The translations under genes were made by a program, and so were the position numbers. A model generated the notes under the pieces. That model was given only the letters and a program-made list of their open reading frames with translations, did no database searches and was not told where the DNA came from. From Deferribacteraceae bacterium (GTDB lineage Bacteria; Chrysiogenota; Deferribacteres; Deferribacterales; JAISNW01), in the NCBI GenBank assembly GCA_031278965.1, contig JAITJJ010000230.1:1-16061 (forward strand): a DNA stretch of 16,061 nt, in the 5' to 3' direction. Numbering within the stretch: the stretch's first letter is position 1; each line of letters begins with the position of its first letter. Below, piece after piece: positions 1 through 7,634 of this stretch.

Positions 1-4
1 GCTC

Positions 5-1741
5 ATGTTTAATATTAAAAAAGCGCTCGGTTTAACGGATAGCGGTTATGCCGACTTTAAGAAGGGTCTTGCGGCTTGCGAGTTTTCAAACCTATCGCTT
101 CTTATAGCGTGTGTTATCATAATGCAGGCTATCATCACCCTGCTTGAACCGCTGACGGGCGGCGCGCCTCTTAATACGGCAAAACTCTGGCTTTTTTTGG
201 GGGCCGGAGCAGCGGCAGCTGCCCTCTATTTTTTTGCATATCGGAACGAATACCGCAAAACCTTTACAACCGCTTACAGTGAAGCAGCTAAAATCCGCCT
301 TGAGGTGGCGGAGCGTATTCGCAAGCTTCCCCTTAGCTTCTTCAACAATAAAGACCTCTCAGAGCTTACCGCAAATATTATGGCGGATTGCACCTCTGTT
401 GAGCATAGTATGAGCCACGTTGTGCCGGCTCTTTTTGCAGGAATCATTACGGTTATAATAACCTGCACTCTGCTTGCCCTATATGATTGGCGGCTTTCTC
501 TTGCGATGTTTGCGGCTCTCCCAATCTCTTTCGCTCTGATATTTTTCTCAAGAAAACTCCAAACCGCATTAGGCGAGCGGCATGTTCAGGCAAAGTTAAG
601 GGTAGCGGATCAGGTTCAGGAATATCTGGAAGGGATTAAAGTGATTAAGGCGTTTGGATTGTCGGGTGAAAAATTCACTGCTCTGGATGCCTCTCTTAAG
701 GCTATGATGCGTCAGGCCATAAAATTTGAAGGGATTGCCGCAATATTTATAACCCTTGCCATGATGATCCTTCAGGTTGGGAGCGCCCTTGTGGTGCTTA
801 TAGGGGTTTTCTTAATTACACAAGGGCGGGTGGAGCCCATAAAGTTTTTGGTATTTGTGATGATAAGCGCGAAGATCTACTCACCTCTTATCATTATTTT
901 AACCCTGCTGCCGGAGTTTTTATATATGCTCGTTTCCACTAAACGTATGCAGGCTCTCAGGAGAGAACCTATTATGGAGGGAGAGATTGAAGTTGATTTT
1001 AAAAATTTCAATATCTCTGTGAAAAATGCCGCTTTTGCCTACAATGAAAGAGATGTAATCAGAGGTATAAATATAGAGTTTCCTCAAAATAGCGTGACGG
1101 CTCTGGTCGGTCCTTCGGGGAGCGGTAAAAGCACAATCGCAAGGCTTATAGCCCGCTTCTGGGATCTAAAAAGCGGCGAAATCACGATTGGGGGAACGGA
1201 TATCAGAACGGTTGATTCGGAAACGCTCTTAAAATATATGAGCTTTGTTTTTCAAGATGTGGTTCTCTTCAATGATAGTGTGATGCACAATATCCGTATC
1301 GGAAGGAAAAGCGCTGCTGATGAAGAGGTCTATGATGCCGCCCGTCGGGCGCGCTGCGATGATTTTATAAGGGAGCTCCCAGACGGCTACAATACCATAA
1401 TTGGTGAAAACGGCTCCACCCTGTCGGGAGGGGAGTGTCAGCGTATATCCATAGCCCGTGCTCTGCTGAAAGACGCTCCGATTGTTCTTCTGGACGAGGC
1501 TACAGCCTCCTTGGATCCAGAAAATGAAACGCAGATACAGCAGGCAATTTCAGAGCTTGTGCGCAATAAAACTGTGATAGTCATAGCCCACCGCCTCCGC
1601 ACTGTTATCGGGGCGGATAAGATCGTTGTTTTAGAAGACGGAAATGTTGCTGAAGAAGGTTCCGGGAGTGAACTCCTTGCCAAAAACGGCTTATTCGCCC
1701 GCCTATACAGAATACAGCAAGAAAATCTGGAAGGAGCTTAG
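5..1741 (+). CDS. ABC exporter half-transporter (fused permease and ATPase), YbtPQ/IrtAB-like
   Basis: A 578-residue fused ABC exporter subunit: about six hydrophobic segments between residues 29 and 310, then a complete nucleotide-binding domain. Visible ATPase motifs are Walker A GPSGSGKST (369-377), Q-loop Gln417, signature LSGGE (473-477), Walker B IVLLDE (493-498) and switch His529, so it should be catalytically competent. It acts in the inner membrane and exports or imports an unknown substrate. The N-terminus (DFKKGLAACEFSNLSLLI) resembles the siderophore/peptide-type half-transporters that normally work as heterodimers encoded in pairs. Downstream lies a convergent gene only 15 bases away, so a partner, if present, would be upstream of the window. 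The ATG at position 5 gives a normal length, but its ribosome binding site is outside the window, so the start is not proven. Family is certain, substrate unknown. Confidence 0.93.
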   Translation: MFNIKKALGLTDSGYADFKKGLAACEFSNLSLLIACVIIMQAIITLLEPLTGGAPLNTAKLWLFLGAGAAAAALYFFAYRNEYRKTFTTAYSEAAKIRLEVAERIRKLPLSFFNNKDLSELTANIMADCTSVEHSMSHVVPALFAGIITVIITCTLLALYDWRLSLAMFAALPISFALIFFSRKLQTALGERHVQAKLRVADQVQEYLEGIKVIKAFGLSGEKFTALDASLKAMMRQAIKFEGIAAIFITLAMMILQVGSALVVLIGVFLITQGRVEPIKFLVFVMISAKIYSPLIIILTLLPEFLYMLVSTKRMQALRREPIMEGEIEVDFKNFNISVKNAAFAYNERDVIRGINIEFPQNSVTALVGPSGSGKSTIARLIARFWDLKSGEITIGGTDIRTVDSETLLKYMSFVFQDVVLFNDSVMHNIRIGRKSAADEEVYDAARRARCDDFIRELPDGYNTIIGENGSTLSGGECQRISIARALLKDAPIVLLDEATASLDPENETQIQQAISELVRNKTVIVIAHRLRTVIGADKIVVLEDGNVAEEGSGSELLAKNGLFARLYRIQQENLEGA

Positions 1742-1756
1742 AAAGCGGATACTTTC

Positions 1757-2515
1757 TCACTGCGGAGCTATCTTAAACACCGGTCCTTCCGTGCAGCACC
1801 GCACTTTTTTGGCGCTTTTAGCAGGGTTTGCCGGAATGTCTATCAGGCACCCGCCGCAAACCCCCACACCGCAGGCCATCACTTCTTCAACAGATATCTC
1901 CAGCGGGATGCCGCGCTGTCGGCAGATCGCCGTTACCTTATCCGTCATTGCCTTAGGTCCACAGCAATATACATAGTTAAAGTTGCCGGCGTCTCTCTGA
2001 AAAGCGTCAGTTACAAAGCCGGCGGTACCGAAAGAACCGTCTGCAGTGCAGACAACGCGTCTATATTTTACATCTTCCGTCAGGAACGGATAAAACAGAT
2101 CATCTTCTTTATTTGCCCCGTAGTATAAAACAATTCCGCTGTCTTTTAACGCATCCGCCAAAAAACGGATGGGGGCGAGCCCAACCCCGCCCGCTACCAG
2201 AGCGGCTTTGCGCCCTCTGGTAACGGAGAAGCTGCTGCCTAGCGGGAGGGAAACGGAGAGGGTGTTCTGCTGATGCTGTAAAAGGCGGGTGCCCCTGCCC
2301 ACCGCCTGATAGAGTATATGTATCTGGGAATTGTCAACCCCGTAGGGAGAAAAAGGACGGCGTAAAAGCGGTTCCCATGTTTCACCCGCAGAGATCATCA
2401 CAAATTGACCAGGCTTAAAAGTTTCAGATATATCTGGAGCATAGAGGGAGAGAAAACCGTAGCGTTCAAAACCGGGGGAGCCGTAGAGCTTATTTGAGAC
2501 TATCTTTGCAGTCAC
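1757..2515 (-). CDS. pyrK: Dihydroorotate dehydrogenase electron-transfer subunit PyrK
   Basis: A 252-residue iron-sulfur flavoprotein of the ferredoxin-NADP reductase fold. In the PyrDB-PyrK complex it passes electrons between NAD and the dihydroorotate dehydrogenase subunit in pyrimidine synthesis. Visible: flavin-binding RRPFSP (52-57), the nucleotide-binding glycine turn GGVGLAPI (109-116), and a C-terminal [2Fe-2S] set C215-x4-C220-x2-C223 with a last ligand at C240 or C241, followed by GPVF, which is typical of PyrK rather than of related reductases. The start is GTG and overlaps the stop of the upstream SWIM gene (GTGA), which implies translational coupling. No pyrD is in the window; normally the two are adjacent, so the partner must be downstream on the other side of the ABC gene or elsewhere. 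An NfnA-like or hydrogenase gamma subunit is a less likely alternative. Confidence 0.87.
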   Translation of the reverse strand: MTAKIVSNKLYGSPGFERYGFLSLYAPDISETFKPGQFVMISAGETWEPLLRRPFSPYGVDNSQIHILYQAVGRGTRLLQHQQNTLSVSLPLGSSFSVTRGRKAALVAGGVGLAPIRFLADALKDSGIVLYYGANKEDDLFYPFLTEDVKYRRVVCTADGSFGTAGFVTDAFQRDAGNFNYVYCCGPKAMTDKVTAICRQRGIPLEISVEEVMACGVGVCGGCLIDIPANPAKSAKKVRCCTEGPVFKIAPQ

Positions 2516-3057
2516 TTCCGGTATCTGGCTTGATGTTCTAGCACGTATAAAGATGCGAGTTTTAAGAGATCGCCGGAAGAACCGGCAAGCCCCTTCTCGG
2601 AGGAGCGCACTGCCGCCGAAATCTGTTGGGATGAAAGCTTTGTAAGCTCTGATAGTTTTGCAAGCCCAATGCCCGCTGACCTAAGCTCGTCTATAATCTG
2701 TTTAAGCGGGGTGACAGAGATATAAAAATGAATATCCTCAACAGAGGTAAGCTCCGCCCGGTCTATCTTTTCAGCACAAGTAAAAAGCCATGGGGAATAT
2801 ATAAATGTGAGACCAAGAGCCGCAGCGTGTTTGCACCCTTCTGAACCGCTCCTGCAGGTGCAGGAAAAAGAGAGCGGCGTTTTGGAGGTGTAAAGCGACA
2901 CACTGTATGAACCATGGTTGCCTGTAATCTTTCCGAACAGATCTCCTCCTTTTACTGTGCAATCCTGAAACTGCCCAATGCTGCCCTCCGCCCGTTCCAA
3001 TACTTCCGCACGGAAGGCGGCTTTAATCTGTTCTTCGGTAAGTTTGGCAACGTTCAT
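2512..3057 (-). CDS. SWIM zinc-finger domain protein
   Basis: A 181-residue protein with one SWIM zinc-binding motif, C66-x-C68-x6-C75-x-H77, in the first half. SWIM domains bind zinc and are usually involved in DNA or protein contacts; in bacteria they occur in many small uncharacterised proteins and next to helicases. The C-terminal half (about 95-181) looks helical, with an LSELTKLSSQQISAAV stretch that might be a helix-turn-helix, but I cannot assign it. The chosen start is ATG at 3057, five bases after a strong GGAGG; a TTG ten bases further upstream sits on that ribosome binding site and is rejected. It is first in a two-gene unit with pyrK. A link between the SWIM protein and pyrimidine synthesis is only suggested by this coupling. 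Confidence 0.8.
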   Translation of the reverse strand: MNVAKLTEEQIKAAFRAEVLERAEGSIGQFQDCTVKGGDLFGKITGNHGSYSVSLYTSKTPLSFSCTCRSGSEGCKHAAALGLTFIYSPWLFTCAEKIDRAELTSVEDIHFYISVTPLKQIIDELRSAGIGLAKLSELTKLSSQQISAAVRSSEKGLAGSSGDLLKLASLYVLEHQARYRK

Positions 3058-3084
3058 ACGCCCCTCCAATAATTCAATAAAACA

Positions 3085-3113
3085 ATTTTATATTAGTTTT
3101 TTAATTCCTTCAA
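3085..3113 (-). promoter_or_regulatory. Putative sigma70-type promoter for the SWIM-pyrK unit
   Basis: On the minus strand, TTGAAG (3113-3108) and TAAAAT (3090-3085) are separated by 17 bases in an AT-rich setting. The expected start of transcription falls about 20 bases before the ATG at 3057, leaving room for the GGAGG site. This is motif reading only. Confidence 0.5.
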
Positions 3114-3311
3114 GGTTAAATTTAGTTAATTACGGATTTCCCCAGTTTCGCAGGCGGTTAACGCTTAGAACATATAGATCATAGAGTTTAAGCCTTTCAA
3201 CTTCTATTTATCGTAATTTGTATTTAATTCAGAATGCCTTTACGGTCAGTGAACTGCAAAACCGGCGAATCTTCTATAATTATAAGAAGTAAAAAATTAG
3301 GCGTCACTGTA
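3114..3311. other. Middle of the divergent intergenic region, no gene seen
   Basis: Between the two divergent promoters there is AT-rich DNA with no credible coding sequence. The only structure noted is a CTTCT/AGAAG inverted repeat with a nine-base spacer (3271-3289) that contains a TATAAT box (3275-3280). No good -35 box stands upstream of that box, so it may be an operator or chance. Confidence 0.4.
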
Positions 3312-3339
3312 TTGAAAAAACCTTAGATTATGTTATACT
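3312..3339 (+). promoter_or_regulatory. Putative sigma70-type promoter with extended -10, upstream of cheW
   Basis: TTGAAA (3312-3317), a 16-base spacer and TATACT (3334-3339) preceded by TG one base upstream (3331-3332) form a good extended -10 promoter. It would give a leader of about 30 bases before cheW. It is the clearest promoter in the window by eye. Confidence 0.62.
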
Positions 3340-3378
3340 CTTTGAGATGGAGGAGTTATATCTCTGTCCGGAGGGCAA

Positions 3379-3834
3379 ATGTCGGAGACAATTCAGATTG
3401 TTGGTTTTATTCTGGGAGACGGTCATTACGGCCTTGATATTATGGGGGTTGAGGAGATAATACGTATGCTTGATATAACCCCAGTTCCTAGGGCACCTTC
3501 TTTTGTGGAGGGGATAATAAATCTGCGCGGGCGCATTATCCCCGTTGTGGATCTCCGCAAACGTTTGCATATTACCCCTGCTCCCCACAGCGGAAATACC
3601 CGTGTTGTGGTGATGAAAGTGGACGATCGCCGTCTTGGTTTTATAGTAGATAAAGTGGAGGAAGTAATGGATCTCCCCGTAAGTATCATTGGTGAGGCTC
3701 CGGGTGTTTCTCTCTCCGCTGCGCAGCACTATGTGGAAGGGGTTGCGCGAACCCCAAAAGGGATGATTATTCTCTTGGATATATTAAAAATATTCTCTCC
3801 AGAAGAACATCAAGAGCTTCAAAAGCTAAAATAA
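3379..3834 (+). CDS. cheW: Chemotaxis coupling protein CheW
   Basis: A 151-residue single-domain CheW, the cytoplasmic adaptor that links methyl-accepting chemoreceptors to the histidine kinase CheA. The whole protein aligns by eye to the family: FILGDGHYGLDIMGVEEIIRM at the start, the PSFVEGIINLRGRIIPVVDLR core (about 40-61), a second beta subdomain VVVMKVDDRRLGFIVDKVEEV, and the KGMIILLDILKIFS ending. Length is normal. A GGAGG four bases before the ATG and an extended -10 promoter just upstream support the start. No cheA, receptor or other chemotaxis gene is in the window, so this is a stand-alone copy; it may be one of several coupling proteins in the cell. It is followed by a glycosyltransferase gene 44 bases downstream. 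Confidence 0.94.
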   Translation: MSETIQIVGFILGDGHYGLDIMGVEEIIRMLDITPVPRAPSFVEGIINLRGRIIPVVDLRKRLHITPAPHSGNTRVVVMKVDDRRLGFIVDKVEEVMDLPVSIIGEAPGVSLSAAQHYVEGVARTPKGMIILLDILKIFSPEEHQELQKLK

Positions 3835-3878
3835 CTTCGTAAAACCGCAGAAAATGTAAGTTTTTTAGGGCATTGGCA

Positions 3879-4652
3879 ATGAAAAGCCCCGTTGTTTCAG
3901 TGGTGATACCAGTTTACAACCGTTTTCTGGAAATTAAAGATGCCGTGGAATCCGTTCTGCGCCAGATCAATTGCGGCGGTAAGATTGAAATTATTGTTGT
4001 AGACGATGCATCTGATATTTTTAACCCACTTGTCCCGTATCTCCCGCTTATCACCCTTATCCCGCTGAAAGAGAACAGCGGGGTTTCCCGTGCAAGAAAT
4101 ATCGGCGCGGAGAAAGCGAAGGGGGATTACATAGCCTTTCTTGATTCAGATGATCTTTTCCTCCCCCATAAGCTATCCCGTCAATTGGCGGCTATGAGTG
4201 GCGGGATTATGGCATCCCATACAAACGAGCATTGGTTTAAGAGGGACAGATTTATAAATCAGAGCCCCAAACACGCCCGCTATGGCGGCAATATCCTCTC
4301 AAAAATCTTTGATAAATGCCGCATAAGTCCGTCTTCTTTTATGATAGAGAGAAAACTTTTTTATGACTTAGGAGGTTTTGATGAAAGTTTGCGTTCTCTG
4401 GAGGACTACGAGTTCTTTCTGCGGCTGGCAAATCGCGTGACAATAGAATATATAAGGGAGAAATTAATTATAAAGAGAGCCGTTACCCAAAATTCGTTAA
4501 GCGCACAGATTTTGCATATTGAATCCAAAAGGCTTGCCATCCTTGAAAACTTTGTTGCAAAAGAGAATCTGAATCTTAGTGACCTAAAAGCGGCGGAGAC
4601 GGAAATAGAAAGAAAAAGGGGAATAGTTTCAAAAAATCGGCGGAAGCACTAA
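3879..4652 (+). CDS. Family 2 glycosyltransferase
   Basis: A 257-residue GT-A fold glycosyltransferase of family GT2, expected to transfer a sugar from a nucleotide-sugar donor to an envelope polysaccharide, lipid or protein. Visible: the N-terminal VSVVIPVYNR strand, the nucleotide-binding VVDDAS (about 40-45), the metal-binding DSDD (89-92), and the acceptor-side GGFDESLRSLEDYEFFLRL with its ED pair (about 170). There are no membrane segments, so it is probably cytoplasmic or peripherally bound. The start is taken as ATG at 3879, eight bases after AGGG; the TTG two codons earlier is too close to that site. It probably shares the cheW promoter. Family is clear, donor and acceptor are unknown; a role in modifying flagella or the cell surface would suit the cheW neighbour but is only a guess. 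Confidence 0.88.
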   Translation: MKSPVVSVVIPVYNRFLEIKDAVESVLRQINCGGKIEIIVVDDASDIFNPLVPYLPLITLIPLKENSGVSRARNIGAEKAKGDYIAFLDSDDLFLPHKLSRQLAAMSGGIMASHTNEHWFKRDRFINQSPKHARYGGNILSKIFDKCRISPSSFMIERKLFYDLGGFDESLRSLEDYEFFLRLANRVTIEYIREKLIIKRAVTQNSLSAQILHIESKRLAILENFVAKENLNLSDLKAAETEIERKRGIVSKNRRKH

Positions 4653-4864
4653 TTCCAACTTTTGTATTTATGCTTATCATAAAACAGCAAACGATTGGAC
4701 TATCCGATAAGGCGATCATAGGTATCTGTAAAGACGGAGCAAAATCAACGGAGCGGATAACATATGTTTATTTAACCAACCGTGATCAGGAGTTTAGGTT
4801 CGATGCCCCAAATATGTGCACTTCTCCCGAAAGATATAAAGGCTTTTGCCGATTATCCCGTCCT
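4653..4864. other. Convergent intergenic stretch, no convincing gene
   Basis: Between the glycosyltransferase and the 3' end of gltX there is no recognisable gene. A plus-strand frame of 69 codons (4670-4879) lacks a ribosome binding site, runs into gltX in antisense and matches no family I know. I see no strong hairpin with a T tract that would end either unit. Confidence 0.5.
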
Positions 4865-6322
4865 TTACGCTTCCTTTAACACCTTTTCAAGCCGTTCTTT
4901 CAGAATTCCAACCGGCATTAGCGGAATAAACTGATCAAGCTCCGGTCCCTTTGTGCGGCGGGTTACCCCTACCCGCACCGCCATATAAAGCGGTTTCCCC
5001 TTTGTGCCTGTTGATTTCTGGATGCTTTTCATCGCCGCTTTATACTCATCAGGAGTTAGATACTCGGAGGCGGCATTATTAAGCTCCGCCTGAAAACCCT
5101 CCAAAACCACTTTTGTGGTGGGAAGCGTCAGAATATCGCGGCTTTCTTCATCTAAAGTTTGGGGAGGATTGAAATAAACCTCTGCAGCGCGGGTTATATC
5201 TGATATAATATTTAAACTGTCTCTCAAGGAGGCAATTATTGAAGTGAGCCTAGCCATGTCAAAATCTGCCCTGTCAGGATCAATATATCCCGCTTTTGCA
5301 AGGTAAGGAACGGCAAGCGCCGTTATCTCGGAGATATCTCTTTTGCGGATATATAAACCGTTCATCCATTTAAGTTTATCAAAGTCAAATACGGCAGCAC
5401 TTTTAGAGACTCTGTCCAACGAAAATCTTTCCGTCAGCTCTTTTACGGAAAAGATCTCCTCCTCATCTGGGCTGGACCAAGACAAGAGCGCCAGATAGTT
5501 GACAAGCGCTTCCGGCAGATAGCCGTCGCTGCGAAACTGTTCAACGCTTGTGTTGCCGTGCCGTTTGGAAAGTTTTGAGCGGTCGGGTCCTAAAATCATA
5601 GGAATATGGGCAAATACTGGCGGCGCATACCCTAACGCTTGAAAGATAAGGGCTTGTTTGGGGGTATTTGAGAGGTGGTCATCCCCCCTTATCACATGGG
5701 TAATGTTCATAAGGGCATCATCCACCACCACCGCGAAATTGTATATGGGCACTCCGTTGGGGCGGACAATGATAAAATCTCCAAAACTGTCCGTTGGGAA
5801 TGTGATGCTTCCGTGTATAATGTCATTTACAATCACATCCTGCCGCAAAGCCTTAAAACGAAGAGACGGTTTTTCTCCGTTTTCTATTCGTTTCAGCGCG
5901 TCTGACAGCGGAAGATTGTGGCATTTGCCGTTATATAATGGAGGGTTGCCGCTCTTTAAGGCGGCTTCCCGTGCAGCCTCCAACTCATCTTCAGAACAGA
6001 AGCAGTAATAGGCATCCCCGTTTGCCAATAGCTGTTCCGCCGCTTTTCTATAGGTGTCCGCCCTTGCGGTTTGCGTATAGGGACCGTAGCCGCCGCCTAT
6101 CCCCTCCCCTTCATCCCAATTGAGCCCTAACCAGCGCAGATCATCATATATAAGTTTCTCACTCTCACCGGTTGAGCGTTCAAGATCGGTATCCTCAATC
6201 CTTAAAACAAAAACCCCATTTTTATTCCTTGCGAACAGATAGTTAAATAAAGCGGTGCGCACATTCCCCACATGGATATGGCCTGTGGGGCTTGGCGCAA
6301 AACGGACGCGTATGTCGCTCAT
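4865..6322 (-). CDS. gltX: Glutamyl-tRNA synthetase
   Basis: A 485-residue class Ic aminoacyl-tRNA synthetase that charges tRNA(Glu) with glutamate. The ATP-binding HIGH-type motif is IHVG (16-19) in RFAPSPTGHIHVGN, and the KMSKS-type motif is KLSKR (250-254). Residues C107, C109, Y130 and C134 form the spacing expected for the zinc site in the acceptor-binding insert. The frame is open further upstream, but that extension overlaps purC and matches nothing; ATG at 6322 stands five bases after AGGGG and begins with the conserved MSDIRVRFAP, so it is the true start. It lies eight bases after the purC stop and is surely cotranscribed with it. Whether the enzyme is discriminating or also charges tRNA(Gln) cannot be read from the sequence. 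Confidence 0.96.
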   Translation of the reverse strand: MSDIRVRFAPSPTGHIHVGNVRTALFNYLFARNKNGVFVLRIEDTDLERSTGESEKLIYDDLRWLGLNWDEGEGIGGGYGPYTQTARADTYRKAAEQLLANGDAYYCFCSEDELEAAREAALKSGNPPLYNGKCHNLPLSDALKRIENGEKPSLRFKALRQDVIVNDIIHGSITFPTDSFGDFIIVRPNGVPIYNFAVVVDDALMNITHVIRGDDHLSNTPKQALIFQALGYAPPVFAHIPMILGPDRSKLSKRHGNTSVEQFRSDGYLPEALVNYLALLSWSSPDEEEIFSVKELTERFSLDRVSKSAAVFDFDKLKWMNGLYIRKRDISEITALAVPYLAKAGYIDPDRADFDMARLTSIIASLRDSLNIISDITRAAEVYFNPPQTLDEESRDILTLPTTKVVLEGFQAELNNAASEYLTPDEYKAAMKSIQKSTGTKGKPLYMAVRVGVTRRTKGPELDQFIPLMPVGILKERLEKVLKEA

Positions 6323-6330
6323 AGTTTCCC

Positions 6331-7197
6331 CTAAGTTATTAAGATATTCATTATCTCGGTGTATTTTGCAGATGTTTGCGAAACAACTTCTTGAGGAAGG
6401 CGCGGCGGCGGCGGAATTTTGTTCCACTTAACCCGTTCAAGATAGTTGCGTATAAGCTGTTTGTCAAAACTTGCCTGTTCATAGCCTGATCTGTAGTCAT
6501 CCCTGCTCCAGAAGCGGCTTGAATCTGGCGTCAGAACCTCGTCTATAAGAGTAAGTTTCCCATTGACAAGCCCAAATTCAAATTTTGTGTCAGCAATGAT
6601 AATCCCTCTTTTCACGGCATATTCCTGAGCAAAGGAATACAAGGCCAGAGAGCGTTGGTGCACTTCTTCCGCCATCTCTTCGCCTATTAAATCTTTAACC
6701 TCGTCAAGCGTCATATTCTGGTCGTGTTTGCCAAGTTCCGCCTTAGTGGTGGGGGTAAATATGGGTTCCGGCAATCTTTCAGATTCGGCAAGACCTTCTT
6801 TTAACTTAATCCCGCAGACCTCGCCGCTTCTTTTATACTCCTTTAGGGCTGAGCCCGTTATATATCCCCGTACAATGCACTCCACCGGGAGCGGAGTTGC
6901 CCTGTGCACAAGCATGGCGCGCCCCTCGCACACACTCCTTATCTCTGGAGGCAGACTGCTAAGATCTGTGGTTATAAAGTGATTCCTGGCAATTTTATAA
7001 GTTTTTTCAAACCAGAACTTTGAAAGTTGAGTCAATACGCTCCCCTTAAAAGGGATCGGTTCATTCAATATGACATCAAATGCTGAAACTCTGTCTGTAG
7101 CGACTATGAGCAATTTATCCCCATAATCATACAGATCACGCACTTTCCCCCTGCATACTAGAGGTAGGGGGAGATCCGTCATAGTTAAAACCTTCAT
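6331..7197 (-). CDS. purC: SAICAR synthetase (phosphoribosylaminoimidazole-succinocarboxamide synthase)
   Basis: A 288-residue PurC, which joins aspartate to CAIR using ATP in purine synthesis (cytoplasm). Conserved blocks are RGKVRDLYD (16-24), the ATP-binding VATDRVSAFDVIL (32-44), VECIVRGYITGSALKEYK, PIFTPTTKAELGKHDQN and the C-terminal IIADTKFEFGL with LIDEVLTPDSSRFW. The length matches the longer, roughly 290-residue PurC class rather than the 237-residue E. coli type. The ATG at 7197 has GGGAGG five bases upstream; another ATG four bases earlier is out of frame. It is the first gene of a unit with gltX; pairing a purine gene with a tRNA synthetase is unusual but probably just operon sharing. 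Confidence 0.96.
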   Translation of the reverse strand: MKVLTMTDLPLPLVCRGKVRDLYDYGDKLLIVATDRVSAFDVILNEPIPFKGSVLTQLSKFWFEKTYKIARNHFITTDLSSLPPEIRSVCEGRAMLVHRATPLPVECIVRGYITGSALKEYKRSGEVCGIKLKEGLAESERLPEPIFTPTTKAELGKHDQNMTLDEVKDLIGEEMAEEVHQRSLALYSFAQEYAVKRGIIIADTKFEFGLVNGKLTLIDEVLTPDSSRFWSRDDYRSGYEQASFDKQLIRNYLERVKWNKIPPPPRLPQEVVSQTSAKYTEIMNILIT

Positions 7198-7264
7198 GCA
7201 TGCCTCCCAAAGCCTGAACTAAAAGCAAAGCAGAGCTGCAACACGCACCTTCTCCGCCTCCGCC

Positions 7265-7293
7265 ATACTAACAAAATACCAAGAGTATATCAA
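7265..7293 (-). promoter_or_regulatory. Putative sigma70-type promoter for purC-gltX
   Basis: On the minus strand, TTGATA (7293-7288), a 17-base spacer and TAGTAT (7270-7265) make a moderate promoter about 68 bases before the purC start. The leader of about 60 bases shows no PurR box or purine riboswitch that I can recognise. Confidence 0.42.
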
Positions 7294-7634
7294 GCTAAAT
7301 ATTGTCCTAAGATACAGTTTTACTCTTCTTCAGACCCTAAACCAAACTACAGTACGGGAAAAGCATCCGCCGCCATCTTGTCAGACCACAAGAAACTTAT
7401 ATTTACTTATCTAAATTTGTAAAGAGTTAATTCAGTTTAGAATCAGACTATTTTAAAGAAATTTCCTCTGCGGGGCGCCAACTTTTTGCATAAACGCAAA
7501 AAGTTTGAGGGTGAAGGGAATTTTAAGCCGCCTCGTCTATATTCCGCGAGACTGAAATATGCAACGCCGCGTTGCCGCCACGGAGATTCATAAAATTTAG
7601 TTACCATTTTTATAAAAAATATACTACATTACTT
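7294..7634. other. Gene-poor intergenic DNA between purC and hslV
   Basis: This stretch separates two divergent transcription units. It holds the hairpin-centred repeat at 7466-7562, a GCAACG-CCG-CGTTGC hairpin at 7561-7575 overlapping the end of that repeat, and an AT-rich segment with a TATACT box (7620-7625) that could be part of a plus-strand promoter, though its -35 is poor. A frame of about 50 codons is open through the repeat on the plus strand but has no start codon or ribosome binding site. Confidence 0.5.
7466..7562 (+). repeat. Dispersed hairpin repeat, copy 1
   Basis: This copy is centred on a perfect 10-base inverted repeat, AACTTTTTGC (7480-7489) and GCAAAAAGTT (7496-7505), with loop ATAAAC. 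The flanks also match the second copy at 15741-15879 in inverted orientation: CTCTGC at one end, a TTTTTGC-R-TAAAC-R-CAAAAA core, TGAG-K-GTGA, GAATT, and AGACTG then ATATGC at the other end, with several insertions or deletions between blocks. It looks like a non-coding dispersed element of about 100 bases. No target duplication is evident. The T tract lies inside the stem, so it is not a normal terminator. Confidence 0.6.

Noticed and set aside
1741..1756. GAAAG/CTTTC hairpin between the ABC and pyrK genes as a two-way terminator
   Set aside because: Five base pairs without a T tract is too weak to call.
3058..3069. TTG at 3069 as the SWIM gene start
   Set aside because: It overlaps the GGAGG that serves ATG 3057.
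3328..3729. 133-codon minus-strand frame over cheW
   Set aside because: Shadow of cheW, which has clear family motifs, promoter and ribosome binding site.
3867..3878. TTG at 3873 as the glycosyltransferase start
   Set aside because: It lies only two bases after AGGG; ATG 3879 is correctly spaced.
4670..4879. 69-codon plus-strand frame after the glycosyltransferase
   Set aside because: No ribosome binding site, no family likeness, and it runs antisense into gltX.
6323..6427. 35-codon upstream extension of gltX
   Set aside because: It overlaps purC in another frame, matches nothing in GluRS, and ATG 6322 has its own ribosome binding site right before the conserved MSDIRVRFAP.
7480..7505. The AACTTTTTGC/GCAAAAAGTT hairpin as an intrinsic terminator
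   Set aside because: The T tract is inside the stem and no T run follows the right arm on either strand.
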